Positions 43,410 through 52,901 of a stretch of 64,000 nucleotides of DNA are shown here, piece by piece. Both the position numbers and the translations under genes were made by a program. Under the pieces are notes generated by a model. That model was given only the letters and a program-made list of their open reading frames with translations. It was not told the DNA's origin and made no database searches. Source of the stretch: Pseudomonadota bacterium (GTDB lineage: Bacteria; Pseudomonadota; Alphaproteobacteria; Rhizobiales; Beijerinckiaceae); contig JAKAJL010000014.1 of NCBI GenBank assembly GCA_021813805.1, forward strand, positions 1 through 64,000, read 5' to 3'. The number at the start of each line of letters is the position of its first letter. Within the stretch, counting starts at the first letter, position 1.

Positions 43410-44219
43410 ATGACCATCGACGAGATCGATTTCGCCCAGCTTTATCGCGACCACATGGCGGCCGCGGGCGGTCGGCGCAAACCGCCGGAAGAATGGGACC
43501 GCCGGGCGGCTTATTACACGGACAGGTTCGGCGCGGCGCCGGCGTCCTATGCCGCGAAATTCATCGAACTGACGCCGCACGGCGATTGCGGGACGCTGCT
43601 CGACGTGGGGTGCGGGCCGGGCTTGATCGCGCTGGCGCTGGCCCCGCGCATGACCGAGGTTTGGGGTCTGGATTACAGTCCGGCCATGCTGGCGCGGATG
43701 GAGGCCAATGCGGCGGCGGCGGGCCTGCGGAATGTCTCAGGCGTTTTGCGGTCCTGGGAAGACGACTGGTCCGATGTTCCGGCCTGCGACCTCGTCGTCG
43801 CCTCGCGTTCGACGGCGGTGATGGATCTCGACGTGGCGCTGAAAAAGCTCGACGCCAAGGCGCGCCGGCGGGTCTGCCTGACCAGTCCAGTCGGCGGCCG
43901 TTTCATTCCGCCGGAGATTTTCGAGGCGCTTGGCCGCTCGCCGCCGCCGCCCCGGCCGGCGCCGCCCGATTATATCTACGTCGTCAACCTGCTCCATCGC
44001 ATGGGGCGCCTGCCGAAAGTCAATTTCATCGCCAACGCCAGCCAAGCCTCCGCGCCGCTCGAGAGCGACGCCCTGATCAGCGCCTTGTCCTTTTCACTGG
44101 GCGAATTGTCTGGAGAGGAGAAACGCCGGCTGACGGCCTGGCGCGAGACCTTGCCCGAAGAACAGTGGCGGTTTCGCGGCGGCCCAAGCCATTGGGCCTT
44201 CATCTCGTGGGAGACGTGA
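43410..44219 (+). CDS. Class I SAM-dependent methyltransferase
   Basis: LLDVGCGPGLIALALAPRMTEVWGLDYSPAMLARMEANAAAAG. Confidence 0.82.
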   Translation: MTIDEIDFAQLYRDHMAAAGGRRKPPEEWDRRAAYYTDRFGAAPASYAAKFIELTPHGDCGTLLDVGCGPGLIALALAPRMTEVWGLDYSPAMLARMEANAAAAGLRNVSGVLRSWEDDWSDVPACDLVVASRSTAVMDLDVALKKLDAKARRRVCLTSPVGGRFIPPEIFEALGRSPPPPRPAPPDYIYVVNLLHRMGRLPKVNFIANASQASAPLESDALISALSFSLGELSGEEKRRLTAWRETLPEEQWRFRGGPSHWAFISWET

Positions 44220-44280
44220 AAGGCGCCTCTTGGGGACGAGCGACGGCGGGGCTTTCCGGGAGGCCGCCGCCTGACGCCGG

Positions 44281-45435
44281 TCAGAACTTGTAGGTGAGCG
44301 CCATATTGGCCTGAAGCGCGCGGGCGCCCTGCGGGCCGTTGAGGTTCTGGTAGACGGGCAGGCCGACTTCCAGAGCCAGATTGGCCTTGGGAACATTGAA
44401 ATATTGGCCCCCGATCACCATGCCGCCGAAGATCGAAACCCATTGGCCGCCATAAAACAGCGGATTGGCCCCTTGGGCGAAGCCGACGATCGCGGGGTCG
44501 AAGCCGCCGATGCGGCCCTGGGTCATGCCGTCAAGGCGCAATGTGGTTTCCAGACCGGGTAGCCAAGTATAGCCACCCCAGCCGGTGATGTCGTTCAAAG
44601 CGCCATAGCGCCAGCCCGCGGATGTGTTGTCCATGGGAAAGTTGCCGCGATAGGCCAGACCCCATGACCACTGGTTGAGCACGCCGGAATAGGCGACGCC
44701 CGGCATGACGTCGAATGTTCCCCAACCGGGCTGCATGCCATAGAAGGCGCGGCCGTAGCTGTACACGCCCTTTGGAACGAACAAGGTCTGGTTGGCCGTC
44801 GTGTCGCCGGTCGGCAGCAAGAAGCCCAGGTTGAGATTGAGCTGGTTCATATTGTCGTGATAGACGCGCCAGACGCCGGCGAGCAGCGTGTCGCCGATGC
44901 CCTCCGTATGGCCGGTGCTCGTGCCATAGAGCGCGCTGGGACCCGTGCCCGGATGGAACGTGTCCATGTTGACCCATTTTTCCCAGTAGGTCGTCGCGAC
45001 GACGAGAGTGACGTCCTTGGTCACGCCATAGGCCGCGCTGACGCTCTGGCCGAAAAATTCGAAATTGTCCGGAACCATGCGCAACAGCCCGTAATGGCCC
45101 GGCGCCGGCGGCAGATGGCTCGAATGGACGTTCTGAATGATATATTGCGGGTTGGTCAAATTTGTGCCGATCATATTGCCGGCGAGCCGCGTCCAGAACG
45201 GGGCGTAGGAAACCGCCCACTGGCCCTGATTGAGCAGGCCGACGCCGAAAACGCCGAGCGGCGCTGGAGCCTGCGGCGCGAGCGAAACCACCGGTTCGGG
45301 AGCGGAATACCCCGGGCTGGGCACGTCGCCGGCCCGCGCCGCGGAAAGATTGGCGACAAAGGCAAGGGCCGTCGCGGCGAGCAAAGCGGCTTTCCTGCCG
45401 GAAGCCGCTCGAGTGGTCTTCTTGTCCTTCAACAT
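44281..45435 (-). CDS. Outer-membrane beta-barrel transporter (MetA/phenol-degradation porin-like family)
   Basis: Signal peptide, aromatic/Gly-rich repeats, C-terminal ALTYKF (Phe). Confidence 0.6.
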   Translation of the reverse strand: MLKDKKTTRAASGRKAALLAATALAFVANLSAARAGDVPSPGYSAPEPVVSLAPQAPAPLGVFGVGLLNQGQWAVSYAPFWTRLAGNMIGTNLTNPQYIIQNVHSSHLPPAPGHYGLLRMVPDNFEFFGQSVSAAYGVTKDVTLVVATTYWEKWVNMDTFHPGTGPSALYGTSTGHTEGIGDTLLAGVWRVYHDNMNQLNLNLGFLLPTGDTTANQTLFVPKGVYSYGRAFYGMQPGWGTFDVMPGVAYSGVLNQWSWGLAYRGNFPMDNTSAGWRYGALNDITGWGGYTWLPGLETTLRLDGMTQGRIGGFDPAIVGFAQGANPLFYGGQWVSIFGGMVIGGQYFNVPKANLALEVGLPVYQNLNGPQGARALQANMALTYKF

Positions 45436-45563
45436 TTCTTGGGCTCCGACAGTTCGCTGCGCCGCAAGGCGGGCTCCCCCTGGACAGAGGCGATTCGACA
45501 GAAATCCAGCCTATGGCTCGGCGCGACACACGCCAAGAAATAGGGGATCGCCGGTCCCATTCC

Positions 45564-45577
45564 TTAACCGAAATCAA
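45564..45577 (-). promoter_or_regulatory. Variant Dnr/FNR-like box upstream of the OM transporter
   Basis: ttaaccgaaatcaa (RC TTGATTTCGGTTAA), same variant as the nirS/nirI boxes. Confidence 0.5.
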
Positions 45578-45841
45578 GCGACATGTGTCGTTTATGTGAC
45601 AGTCGGTCGGAAAGCGACAACGGTTATCTATTCAAAGACGTGGATGAAAGGATGCTCGTGGACTCCGCGCCTGTGGCCGCCGCTCTCGCAGACGGCCCAT
45701 CGGGCCTTCCCATCGTCCTTGCGCCGGTGTCCGAGGTCGGACATGATGGTCGCCTGCTTGCCTTGCTCCCTCGACTTGAACCGCGCCCGTGGTGGCGTCG
45801 TCGTCCGGGGCGAACAGGCGGCGTCAACCGAAGGACATCGC

Positions 45842-46537
45842 ATGGCGCGGCTCGACCGCTCTCTGATCGCCGGCGTGCCGGCCTTTGCCAACCTGGGCGC
45901 CGAGGCTCTCGACGACATCCTGTCGCGCGCGCAGATCATGCGCTTGCTCAAGGGCGAGGCGGTTTTCCGTCAAGGCGAGCCGGCCGAAAGGTTCTTCCTG
46001 CTGCTGCATGGCCGGCTGCGCGTCACGCGGATCAACGCGGAAGGCGCGCAGATCCTGGTCCGCTTCATCGCGCCGAACGACATGTTCGGCGTCGCCATGG
46101 CGATCGGCGCGGCGACCTATCCCGGCACGGCGACCGCGGCGGTCGAATCTCTGGCCCTGTCCTGGCCCAACGCCGCCTGGGCCGAACTGATCGCCGCCTA
46201 TCCGAGCCTCGCGGTCAAAGCGATGCAATCGCTCGGGGCGCGTTTGCAGGACACGCAGGACCGCGTGCTTGACCTCGCCACGCAGAATGTCGAACAGCGC
46301 ATCGCCGGAGCGGTGCTTAAACTGGCGCGCCAGGCCGGCCGCAAGACCGGGGAGGGGGTTTTGATCGACTTTCCGTTGTCGCGGCAGGACCTCGCCGAAA
46401 TGACCGGCGCGACGCTGCACACCGTCAGCCGGACGCTCAGCGCCTGGCAGACGAAAGGCCTCGTCGATTGCGGCCGCCAAAAGGTCGTCGTGCGCGACGA
46501 ACAGGGTCTGTCGGCGATCGCGGCGGGGGGAAGATAG
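45842..46537 (+). CDS. Crp/Fnr family regulator (third in the cluster)
   Basis: VFRQGEPAERFFLLLHGRLRV; HTH LAEMTGATLHTVSRTLSAWQTKGLV. Confidence 0.85.
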   Translation: MARLDRSLIAGVPAFANLGAEALDDILSRAQIMRLLKGEAVFRQGEPAERFFLLLHGRLRVTRINAEGAQILVRFIAPNDMFGVAMAIGAATYPGTATAAVESLALSWPNAAWAELIAAYPSLAVKAMQSLGARLQDTQDRVLDLATQNVEQRIAGAVLKLARQAGRKTGEGVLIDFPLSRQDLAEMTGATLHTVSRTLSAWQTKGLVDCGRQKVVVRDEQGLSAIAAGGR

Positions 46538-46549
46538 GCCGCCGACGGC

Positions 46550-46882
46550 TCAGTTTTTCGCGGGAGCGAGGATTTTGAGGCGTTTGATCGTATAAGTCCG
46601 GCCGGTCACGTCGAATTCGACCGAGTCCCCTTTCTTCGCCTGGCCGATCAGCGACGGCGGATCGACGGCGAAGGGCATTTCCATCGCCGGCATCAATCCC
46701 GCGATCGGCCTGTGGCGGATGGTGAGCGATCCCGCCGCCGCGTCCACGCCGGTGACGACGCCCGAGCCGTGAAATAGCTGCTCCGCTTCGGCGCGCGCGC
46801 TCCCCGCCACAGCGAGGAGGAGGCCGGACATCGCGGCGCCGGCCAGATCACGGCGGCGGATTTGCAAGGCTTTCGTCTTCAT
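46550..46882 (-). CDS. CusF-like periplasmic copper-binding protein
   Basis: GSGVVTGVDAAAGSLTIRHRPIAGLMPAMEMPFAVDP...GDSVEFDVTGRTYTIKRL. Confidence 0.85.
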   Translation of the reverse strand: MKTKALQIRRRDLAGAAMSGLLLAVAGSARAEAEQLFHGSGVVTGVDAAAGSLTIRHRPIAGLMPAMEMPFAVDPPSLIGQAKKGDSVEFDVTGRTYTIKRLKILAPAKN

Positions 46883-46957
46883 TTCACGATCTTTCCTCTT
46901 GCGGCAAGGCGGCAAATCCCCAAAACGGGGTCGAAAGGCTGGCGGGCGCGCCCATCA

Positions 46958-47626
46958 TCAGCGGCCAACGCGCCGGAACAGGATGTTGTTCTCGGTGTGA
47001 ATATGTTCCTTGAGGTCGTCCGAAAGCTTGCGCAGTCCAGCGTAAAGCGCCCGCCATGACGCGCAGGCGCCGACCGGAGGCTCGAAATTGCCCGTCATCG
47101 CCGCCAGTTGCTCGAGAGTCGCGAAATGGATGTCGTGTTCCGCCTCCATCACCGAGATCGGCGCCGAAACCATCGGATGACCAGCGCGGATCATCGGGAA
47201 GAGCATGAGCTCCTCCTTCCGCATATGGGAATTGAGTTCGTCCGCCAGCGCGCTCACGAATTCCGTCAGGCCCTTTGGAACATCGGGATGTCCGGCGTGA
47301 ACCTGCTCCACGCGCCGCGCCAGCTCGACGAGTTCAGGCAGTTCGCGACGGTGGGTCTCGTGGAAGCGCGACAGGATGAATTCGATGATGTCTTCCGGCT
47401 CGTCCGGCGCCGTCACCGGCTGTTGATCGAGGGCGGCAAGGCTGCGTTCGATTTCCGCAAGATTCAGGCCCCGCCTTTCGACCGCGCGCGCCAGACTTTC
47501 CTGGCCGCCACAACAATAATCGAGCTTGTACGAGCGGAACACCGCCGTCGCGCCGGGCAGGCGGGCTGCGATTTCGCCCAGAGGCGTTTCGGTCAGGGGC
47601 CAGGCGGACTGGTCGGGTTGCGTCAT
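46958..47626 (-). CDS. ric: Iron-sulfur cluster repair di-iron protein (RIC/ScdA/DnrN)
   Basis: FRSYKLDYCCGGQESLARA ScdA_N plus hemerythrin-like His residues (ETHRRELP, HMRKEELMLFPMI, HTENNILF). Confidence 0.92.
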   Translation of the reverse strand: MTQPDQSAWPLTETPLGEIAARLPGATAVFRSYKLDYCCGGQESLARAVERRGLNLAEIERSLAALDQQPVTAPDEPEDIIEFILSRFHETHRRELPELVELARRVEQVHAGHPDVPKGLTEFVSALADELNSHMRKEELMLFPMIRAGHPMVSAPISVMEAEHDIHFATLEQLAAMTGNFEPPVGACASWRALYAGLRKLSDDLKEHIHTENNILFRRVGR

Positions 47627-47816
47627 CGGCGCCTCATGCGAAGGGGAAGCAGGTTTGGGCATTATCCCGCACGGGGCGGCGCGAATCCTTGCGGATGGGC
47701 AAATTACGCTATTGTCGCGCGGCCGATCGAAGCCCGCGCGATGTCGCCCGCCGTCCAGACGCCGTCGCCGGAACTCTTCCGGGAAATCGGCTCGCCTCGA
47801 ATTCCCGCCGGCGAAT

Positions 47817-47830
47817 TTGACGATCGTCAA
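47817..47830. promoter_or_regulatory. Perfect palindromic Dnr/FNR-type box between ric and sco1
   Basis: TTGACGATCGTCAA. Confidence 0.7.
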
Positions 47831-47884
47831 AGACCAAAGCCGCATTTCGGCAAAACTGTCGGCGGTCGATTTCGGGAGGTTTCA

Positions 47885-48454
47885 ATGGATCGCCGCGCCG
47901 TTCTGCTGGGAGCATGCTCCTTGACCCTGGCTCTGATCGCGGCGTCGTCGGCGGAGGCCGAGATCTCCTATGGCGGAACCTTCATCCTGGTCGATCAGCA
48001 AGGGCGCGCCGTCACCGACGAAAACTTTCGCGGCAAATATATGCTGATCGCTTTCGGCTACACCCATTGCCCGGACATCTGTCCGACCCTGCTGGCGGAC
48101 ATGGCCAACGCCTTGACCCGCCTCGGCCCGCAAAGCGCGGAGATCACGCCGATCTTCGTCACCCTGGACCCGGCGCGCGACACGCCGAAAGTCATGGCGG
48201 ATTACGTGTCCTCCTTCTCGCCGCGCATGGTCGGTCTGACCGGACCGGAGGAATATATCGCCAGCGCGGCGCAGAAATATCACATCAAATATGAGAAACA
48301 TCCCGAGAAGAATGGGGATTATTCGATCGACCACACCGCCGCGATCTTCCTGATGGGCCGCGACGGGAAGTTCCTCGAACGGTTCGGCAGCGGGATGAAG
48401 ACCGACGAAATGGTCGAGCGGATTCGAGCGCGGTTGAAGGCCGACACGCCGTGA
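47885..48454 (+). CDS. SCO1/SenC copper chaperone
   Basis: YTHCPDICPTLLADMANAL CxxxC; downstream His (IDHTAAIFLM). Confidence 0.92.
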   Translation: MDRRAVLLGACSLTLALIAASSAEAEISYGGTFILVDQQGRAVTDENFRGKYMLIAFGYTHCPDICPTLLADMANALTRLGPQSAEITPIFVTLDPARDTPKVMADYVSSFSPRMVGLTGPEEYIASAAQKYHIKYEKHPEKNGDYSIDHTAAIFLMGRDGKFLERFGSGMKTDEMVERIRARLKADTP

Positions 48455-49173
48455 ACGCCTCGACCGACCGGACCTTCGGCTATGACGATGTCGCGCCCGA
48501 GGAGCGCCGCGCGCGCATCAGACGGGTCTTTGCCGGTGTGGCCGGACGCTATGACCTGATGAACGACCTGATGTCCTTCGGGATTCACCGGCTGTGGAAG
48601 CGCGCGCTGATCGCCGAGGCCGCCCCGAGATCGGGCGAAATCCTTGTCGATCTCGCCGGCGGCACCGGCGACGTCGCGGCCCAATTGGCCGGCCCGGATC
48701 GACGGACCATCGTCTGCGACCCCAGCCCCGAAATGATGGAATCGGGCCGGCGGCGCGGCCTGAGACGGGTGGACTGGATCGCGGGCGAGGCCGAGGCCCT
48801 GCCTTTCGCGGACGCGACCATCGATTGCCTCACCATTTCGTTTGGCATTCGCAACGTCACGCGGCTGCGCGACGCCCTGCGCGAAATCCACCGGGTCCTC
48901 AAGCCCGGCGGGCGTTTCCTGTGTCTCGAATTCTCGCGCCCGCAAGCCTGGCTCGCGCCCGCTTATGATCTTTTTTCCTTTCAGGTCATTCCGCGGCTCG
49001 GCGCGCTGATCGCGCGCCAGCCGGAAGCCTATGAATACCTGGTCGAATCGATCCGGCGCTTTCCCGATCAGCGCGAACTCGCGGATTTTTTCAGGGACGC
49101 GGGCTTCGCCTCGGTCAGCTGGCGCAACCTGTCCTTTGGCATCGCCTGCATCCACCGCGGCGTGAAAGGCTGA
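48451..49173 (+). CDS. ubiE: UbiE/MenG-type ubiquinone/menaquinone C-methyltransferase
   Basis: VFAGVAGRYDLMNDLMSFGIHRLWKR; LVDLAGGTGDVA; IHRVLKPGGRFLCLEFSRP; GTG start overlapping sco1. Confidence 0.9.
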   Translation: MNASTDRTFGYDDVAPEERRARIRRVFAGVAGRYDLMNDLMSFGIHRLWKRALIAEAAPRSGEILVDLAGGTGDVAAQLAGPDRRTIVCDPSPEMMESGRRRGLRRVDWIAGEAEALPFADATIDCLTISFGIRNVTRLRDALREIHRVLKPGGRFLCLEFSRPQAWLAPAYDLFSFQVIPRLGALIARQPEAYEYLVESIRRFPDQRELADFFRDAGFASVSWRNLSFGIACIHRGVKG

Positions 49174-49174
49174 A

Positions 49175-49678
49175 CTACTTTTCCGCCAGCAGCCGATCGA
49201 ACAAGGCCGTGATGCGGCTGCTCTCCCAGTTGATCGGCCCCTCGATCCGCGTCGCGATCCGGCCCTGGCGATCCAGGATCAGCGCGCTGGGTATGCCGAC
49301 AAAGCCGAGCCTTTTCGCCGCCCCGCGCGACGGATCGATGAATTTTTCGAGATGGCTGATATGCTGGTCGGCGTAAAAGCGGGAGACAGCCTCCATCCCG
49401 TGCGCGTCGATCGACACCGGGACGACTAAAAAGCCGCGGCTCCCCAGCTTTTCCTGCAAATGGTCGAAAAGGGGCATTTCCCTTTGGCAGGGCAGGCACC
49501 AGCTCGCCCAGAAATCGAGCAGCACGACCTTTCCGGCGAAGGCGCCGATCGTCGTCGCGCGGCCTTGCGCATCCTGGAATTCGATGTTCGGGGCCGGCTC
49601 GCGCTCCTGCGACGACGCGGGCGGGCTGAGAAGCGAGCACGCGGCAAGCGCCATTGCGGCGAGAAGGGCGCGTTTCAT
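49175..49678 (-). CDS. TlpA/ResA-like thiol-disulfide oxidoreductase
   Basis: VVLLDFWASWCLPCQREMPLF CxxC; signal peptide. Confidence 0.88.
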   Translation of the reverse strand: MKRALLAAMALAACSLLSPPASSQEREPAPNIEFQDAQGRATTIGAFAGKVVLLDFWASWCLPCQREMPLFDHLQEKLGSRGFLVVPVSIDAHGMEAVSRFYADQHISHLEKFIDPSRGAAKRLGFVGIPSALILDRQGRIATRIEGPINWESSRITALFDRLLAEK

Positions 49679-49688
49679 CGAGGCGCGG

Positions 49689-50516
49689 TCATAGGAGATC
49701 GCTCGACTTGAACCGCCAGAACCCAGCCGCTGCGGCGATCAGGCCGATCAACGCCGGGTAAAGGCAGGCCCAGACGAGATAGGCGTTCGCGCCGACCCGG
49801 TCGAGAATGGTGAAGGCGGCGGGCCCCAGAAGCACCAGTTGCGGATCGAACAAAGCCATCGCCGCGGTGCGGAAGACCTGCAGCGGATTGATCAGGCTGA
49901 TCCCGATGATGACGTCCGGCGACATCCGCTCCTGCAGCATGAGGCCGAGCAGAAGCAGGTCGAGGAAGAGCACGAGAACGAGCCAGAGCATGAAGGCCGC
50001 GCTTTGCGCGACATCGGCGGAGCGCGCCAGCGTCGAGATCAGGAATCCCAGGCCGAGGAAACAGATCGACAGCGAGAGCAGCAGCGCCGAATAGATGAAA
50101 AAATGCTTCCAGGGGATGGGAAGCCCGCTCAGGGCGCCCCATGCGACCGCGCCGGCCATGGCGAGAAAGACGGGCGCGAAAATGGTGACGAAACGGCCGG
50201 CGAAGCGCCCCCAATACCAGGAGCCGACGGAGACCGGCAGCGACAGCATATATTCGAAGACGCCCGCCTCGCGGTCGCTGGCGACCGAGCGCACCGTCGA
50301 GATCAGGATGAAGATCGGCAGGATCGCCATGCTCAACTGGATATAGGTCATCAGCAGACGCGTCAGGCCGGTGAAGCCCATGACCTGGCTCTCGGTGAGC
50401 CCGAAGATCATCAGCAGCGCGACCAGCCCGCCAAAAACCACCGAATAGAGCAGGAACCAACGCGCCCGCAGGGATTCCGCCACGTCAAGCCGCGCGGTGA
50501 GCAGGAGATTGGTCAT
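49689..50516 (-). CDS. nosY: ABC transporter permease NosY
   Basis: Six-TM ABC-2 type; VRSVASDREAGVFEYMLSLPVSVGSWYWGRF; overlaps nosL by 4 bp. Confidence 0.88.
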   Translation of the reverse strand: MTNLLLTARLDVAESLRARWFLLYSVVFGGLVALLMIFGLTESQVMGFTGLTRLLMTYIQLSMAILPIFILISTVRSVASDREAGVFEYMLSLPVSVGSWYWGRFAGRFVTIFAPVFLAMAGAVAWGALSGLPIPWKHFFIYSALLLSLSICFLGLGFLISTLARSADVAQSAAFMLWLVLVLFLDLLLLGLMLQERMSPDVIIGISLINPLQVFRTAAMALFDPQLVLLGPAAFTILDRVGANAYLVWACLYPALIGLIAAAAGFWRFKSSDLL

Positions 50517-50974
50517 TTCGCTTGCTCCTTCCGCCCGCAATCGTGCTGTTTCAACGCCTGTTGGCGCATCGCCATGAAATCCACGGCGTCTTCCCGCGGC
50601 GCGGCGACGGCCGCGAAATTATAGTTCATCGGGCTCCGGCCGTGTCGATAGAAGGCGTTACGGGCTTCGAGCCAGGTCTTCCCGTCGTCGCTGTCCATCA
50701 CCCAGATTTCCTTCGCGCCCTGAAGTCCCACGCCTTGCAGCTCCAGCCAGTTCACGGCGTCGCCGATGTCGTCGAACTTGTGCATCTTATTATCGGAGGC
50801 GCTTCGAACCTCCGCCGCATAGCGGGCCTCCGAGATGATCATCCCGCACATTTCGCAGGCGTCCCGGCCATATTTGATCTCGACCGGCCCTTTGTCCTTT
50901 TCACAGGCCGCCAGCGCAAGCAGGAGAAAAGCCGCCGGGGCGATGCGCCTAAACGTCGAGAGATGCGGCCGCAT
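50513..50974 (-). CDS. nosL: Copper chaperone lipoprotein NosL
   Basis: Lipobox LLALAACEK; CEMCGMIISEARYAAEV. Confidence 0.92.
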   Translation of the reverse strand: MRPHLSTFRRIAPAAFLLLALAACEKDKGPVEIKYGRDACEMCGMIISEARYAAEVRSASDNKMHKFDDIGDAVNWLELQGVGLQGAKEIWVMDSDDGKTWLEARNAFYRHGRSPMNYNFAAVAAPREDAVDFMAMRQQALKQHDCGRKEQAK

Positions 50975-51839
50975 GCGGGGTCTCCATGGACTCGGCCTCG
51001 TCCAGCGAAGTGGAAAAGATCGAGCCGGAATAATGGGACAGGAGGCAGAGAAAACGCAGACGGTCCGGACCGGCCACCTCGCCGGACCAGACCCGTCCGC
51101 CGGCGTTGTTGGAAAAGCCCCATTGCGCGAGCGCCGCGGCGAAAGCCGGTTCGGCGAGCGACATTTCCACGCGGACCCGCATCATCGCGCTGTTCAGGCG
51201 GTCGTCGGCGAGATGCTGGTCGAAGGAAATCGCGCCACGATCCATCTCGATGACCCGGCTGACCAATGCGGCGACTTCGTCCACCCGGTGGCTCGACATG
51301 ATCATCGTGTCGTGTCGCCGTTCGCCGAGGAGCCTGAAAAACTTCTGACGCGCCACGGGATCGAGATTGGCCGCCGGTTCGTCGAGAATGAGCAGGCTGG
51401 TGTCCCGTCCGAGCGCAATGGCGATCAGCAGCTTCTGCTTCTGTCCTCCGGACAGTTTCACGAAAGGCCGTCCCGATATTTCGGACAGATCGAGCCCGAG
51501 TTCGCCAGCCACCGCCCTCACGTGGCCGGTCTGCGCCGCGCTGACGCCGCAGGCGAAACCGACGAGGTCCGACACGGTCATTTTCAGCGGCGGCGGCAAT
51601 TGCGGCACGAATCCGATCCGACGCAGAACGTCCGAGCGGCGCGCGCGCGGATCGAGCCCGAAGACGCGCACCTTTCCCTCGGCGACATATTCGCCGAGTA
51701 GGCAGCGGATCAGAGTGGTCTTGCCCGCGCCATTGGCGCCGATGAGCGCGACGCGCTCGCCCGGCTCAATCTTCAAGCGAAGCTTGTCGATGACGCGCGT
51801 CCGCCGAAAGGTCTTGGACAGTCCGTCGAGTTCGATCAC
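50949..51839 (-). CDS. nosF: ABC transporter ATPase NosF
   Basis: Walker A GANGAGKTT, LSGGQKQK signature; GTG start 51839 inferred. Confidence 0.9.
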   Translation of the reverse strand: MIELDGLSKTFRRTRVIDKLRLKIEPGERVALIGANGAGKTTLIRCLLGEYVAEGKVRVFGLDPRARRSDVLRRIGFVPQLPPPLKMTVSDLVGFACGVSAAQTGHVRAVAGELGLDLSEISGRPFVKLSGGQKQKLLIAIALGRDTSLLILDEPAANLDPVARQKFFRLLGERRHDTMIMSSHRVDEVAALVSRVIEMDRGAISFDQHLADDRLNSAMMRVRVEMSLAEPAFAAALAQWGFSNNAGGRVWSGEVAGPDRLRFLCLLSHYSGSIFSTSLDEAESMETPHAAASLDV

Positions 51840-51928
51840 CCCGCGCCCTTTCGCTCGTTTTTCACACGCTAGAAAATTCTTGTCGCCAGGTCGATGCCTT
51901 GGCGCAAACAGATTCGCGTTTCGAGCGG

Positions 51929-52900
51929 TCACAGAAGCTTGTTCAGGCCCTTGATGTCGAAAGTCAACGCCTTGGACGGACAGACCTCGACGCACATGCC
52001 GCAGCGGGTGCAGTCGGCGCCGATATTGATCCGCACGTCGTCGGCATAGCCGATCTTGGTCATTTCCAGCACATGGGGGACCATGCAGACGTCGCGGCAT
52101 TTGCCCTCGTGCAGGCAGTTGGCGAGATCGTAGGTCACCGTCACCGGCGCGGTCGCGCCGACGAAGCCATAGGTCATGCCGATCGGACAGATGTAACGGC
52201 ACCAGAACCGGCGCGAATAGAAGACCTCGATCAGCAGCAGGACGCCGACCCAGATCAAAGCCAGCGACGCGCCATAGGTGAAGGCGCGCGACAGGATGCC
52301 GACCGGCGAAATCACCTCGAAGACCGTATAGCCGGTGACCACGGCGAGCGCCGCGAAAACCACATAGAGCGCGGTGCGCAGACCGCGATGGAACTGATGG
52401 TCCTTCGCCAGCCCGCGCCGGGCGAGCCACAGGTGCAGCATTTCCGCCCATTCCCCCAGCAGGTGATAGGGGCAGGCCCAGGCGCAGAAACTCCGGCCGC
52501 CCACCAGCCACCAGATGAACACCACGGTCGATGTGCCGATGACCAGATTGATCACCACATGCTTGTAGGCCAGCATGACCTGAAGCGCGGAATTGACGTC
52601 GGCCATGTGGAAGCCGACGAAGCGCGAGGCAGTCAGAGCGCCTTCGACGAGTTGGATGTCCGCGCGATAGGACAGCACGAACAGCAGATTGATAACGACG
52701 ATCGAGATCCAGCGCCAGTTGCGCCAGAAATGGCTGCGGTAATTTTCCTCTCGCTCCTCGGCGATCCGGCGCTTGCGGTCGGCCTTGCCTTCCTTGCTGT
52801 TTTGCCGCGCGAATTCCCTCTGCGCCGCAGGCGTCAGAAACGCGGGCTTGCGCGGCGCCCGTCCGAGCATCACTGCGAGATTGTCCAAGAGCCTGCCCAT
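51929..52900 (-). CDS. nosH: NapH-like membrane ferredoxin NosH
   Basis: CAWACPYHLLGEWAEM, CRYICPIGMTYGF, CTRCGMCVEVCP. Confidence 0.85.
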   Translation of the reverse strand: MGRLLDNLAVMLGRAPRKPAFLTPAAQREFARQNSKEGKADRKRRIAEEREENYRSHFWRNWRWISIVVINLLFVLSYRADIQLVEGALTASRFVGFHMADVNSALQVMLAYKHVVINLVIGTSTVVFIWWLVGGRSFCAWACPYHLLGEWAEMLHLWLARRGLAKDHQFHRGLRTALYVVFAALAVVTGYTVFEVISPVGILSRAFTYGASLALIWVGVLLLIEVFYSRRFWCRYICPIGMTYGFVGATAPVTVTYDLANCLHEGKCRDVCMVPHVLEMTKIGYADDVRINIGADCTRCGMCVEVCPSKALTFDIKGLNKLL

Positions 52901-52901
52901 C

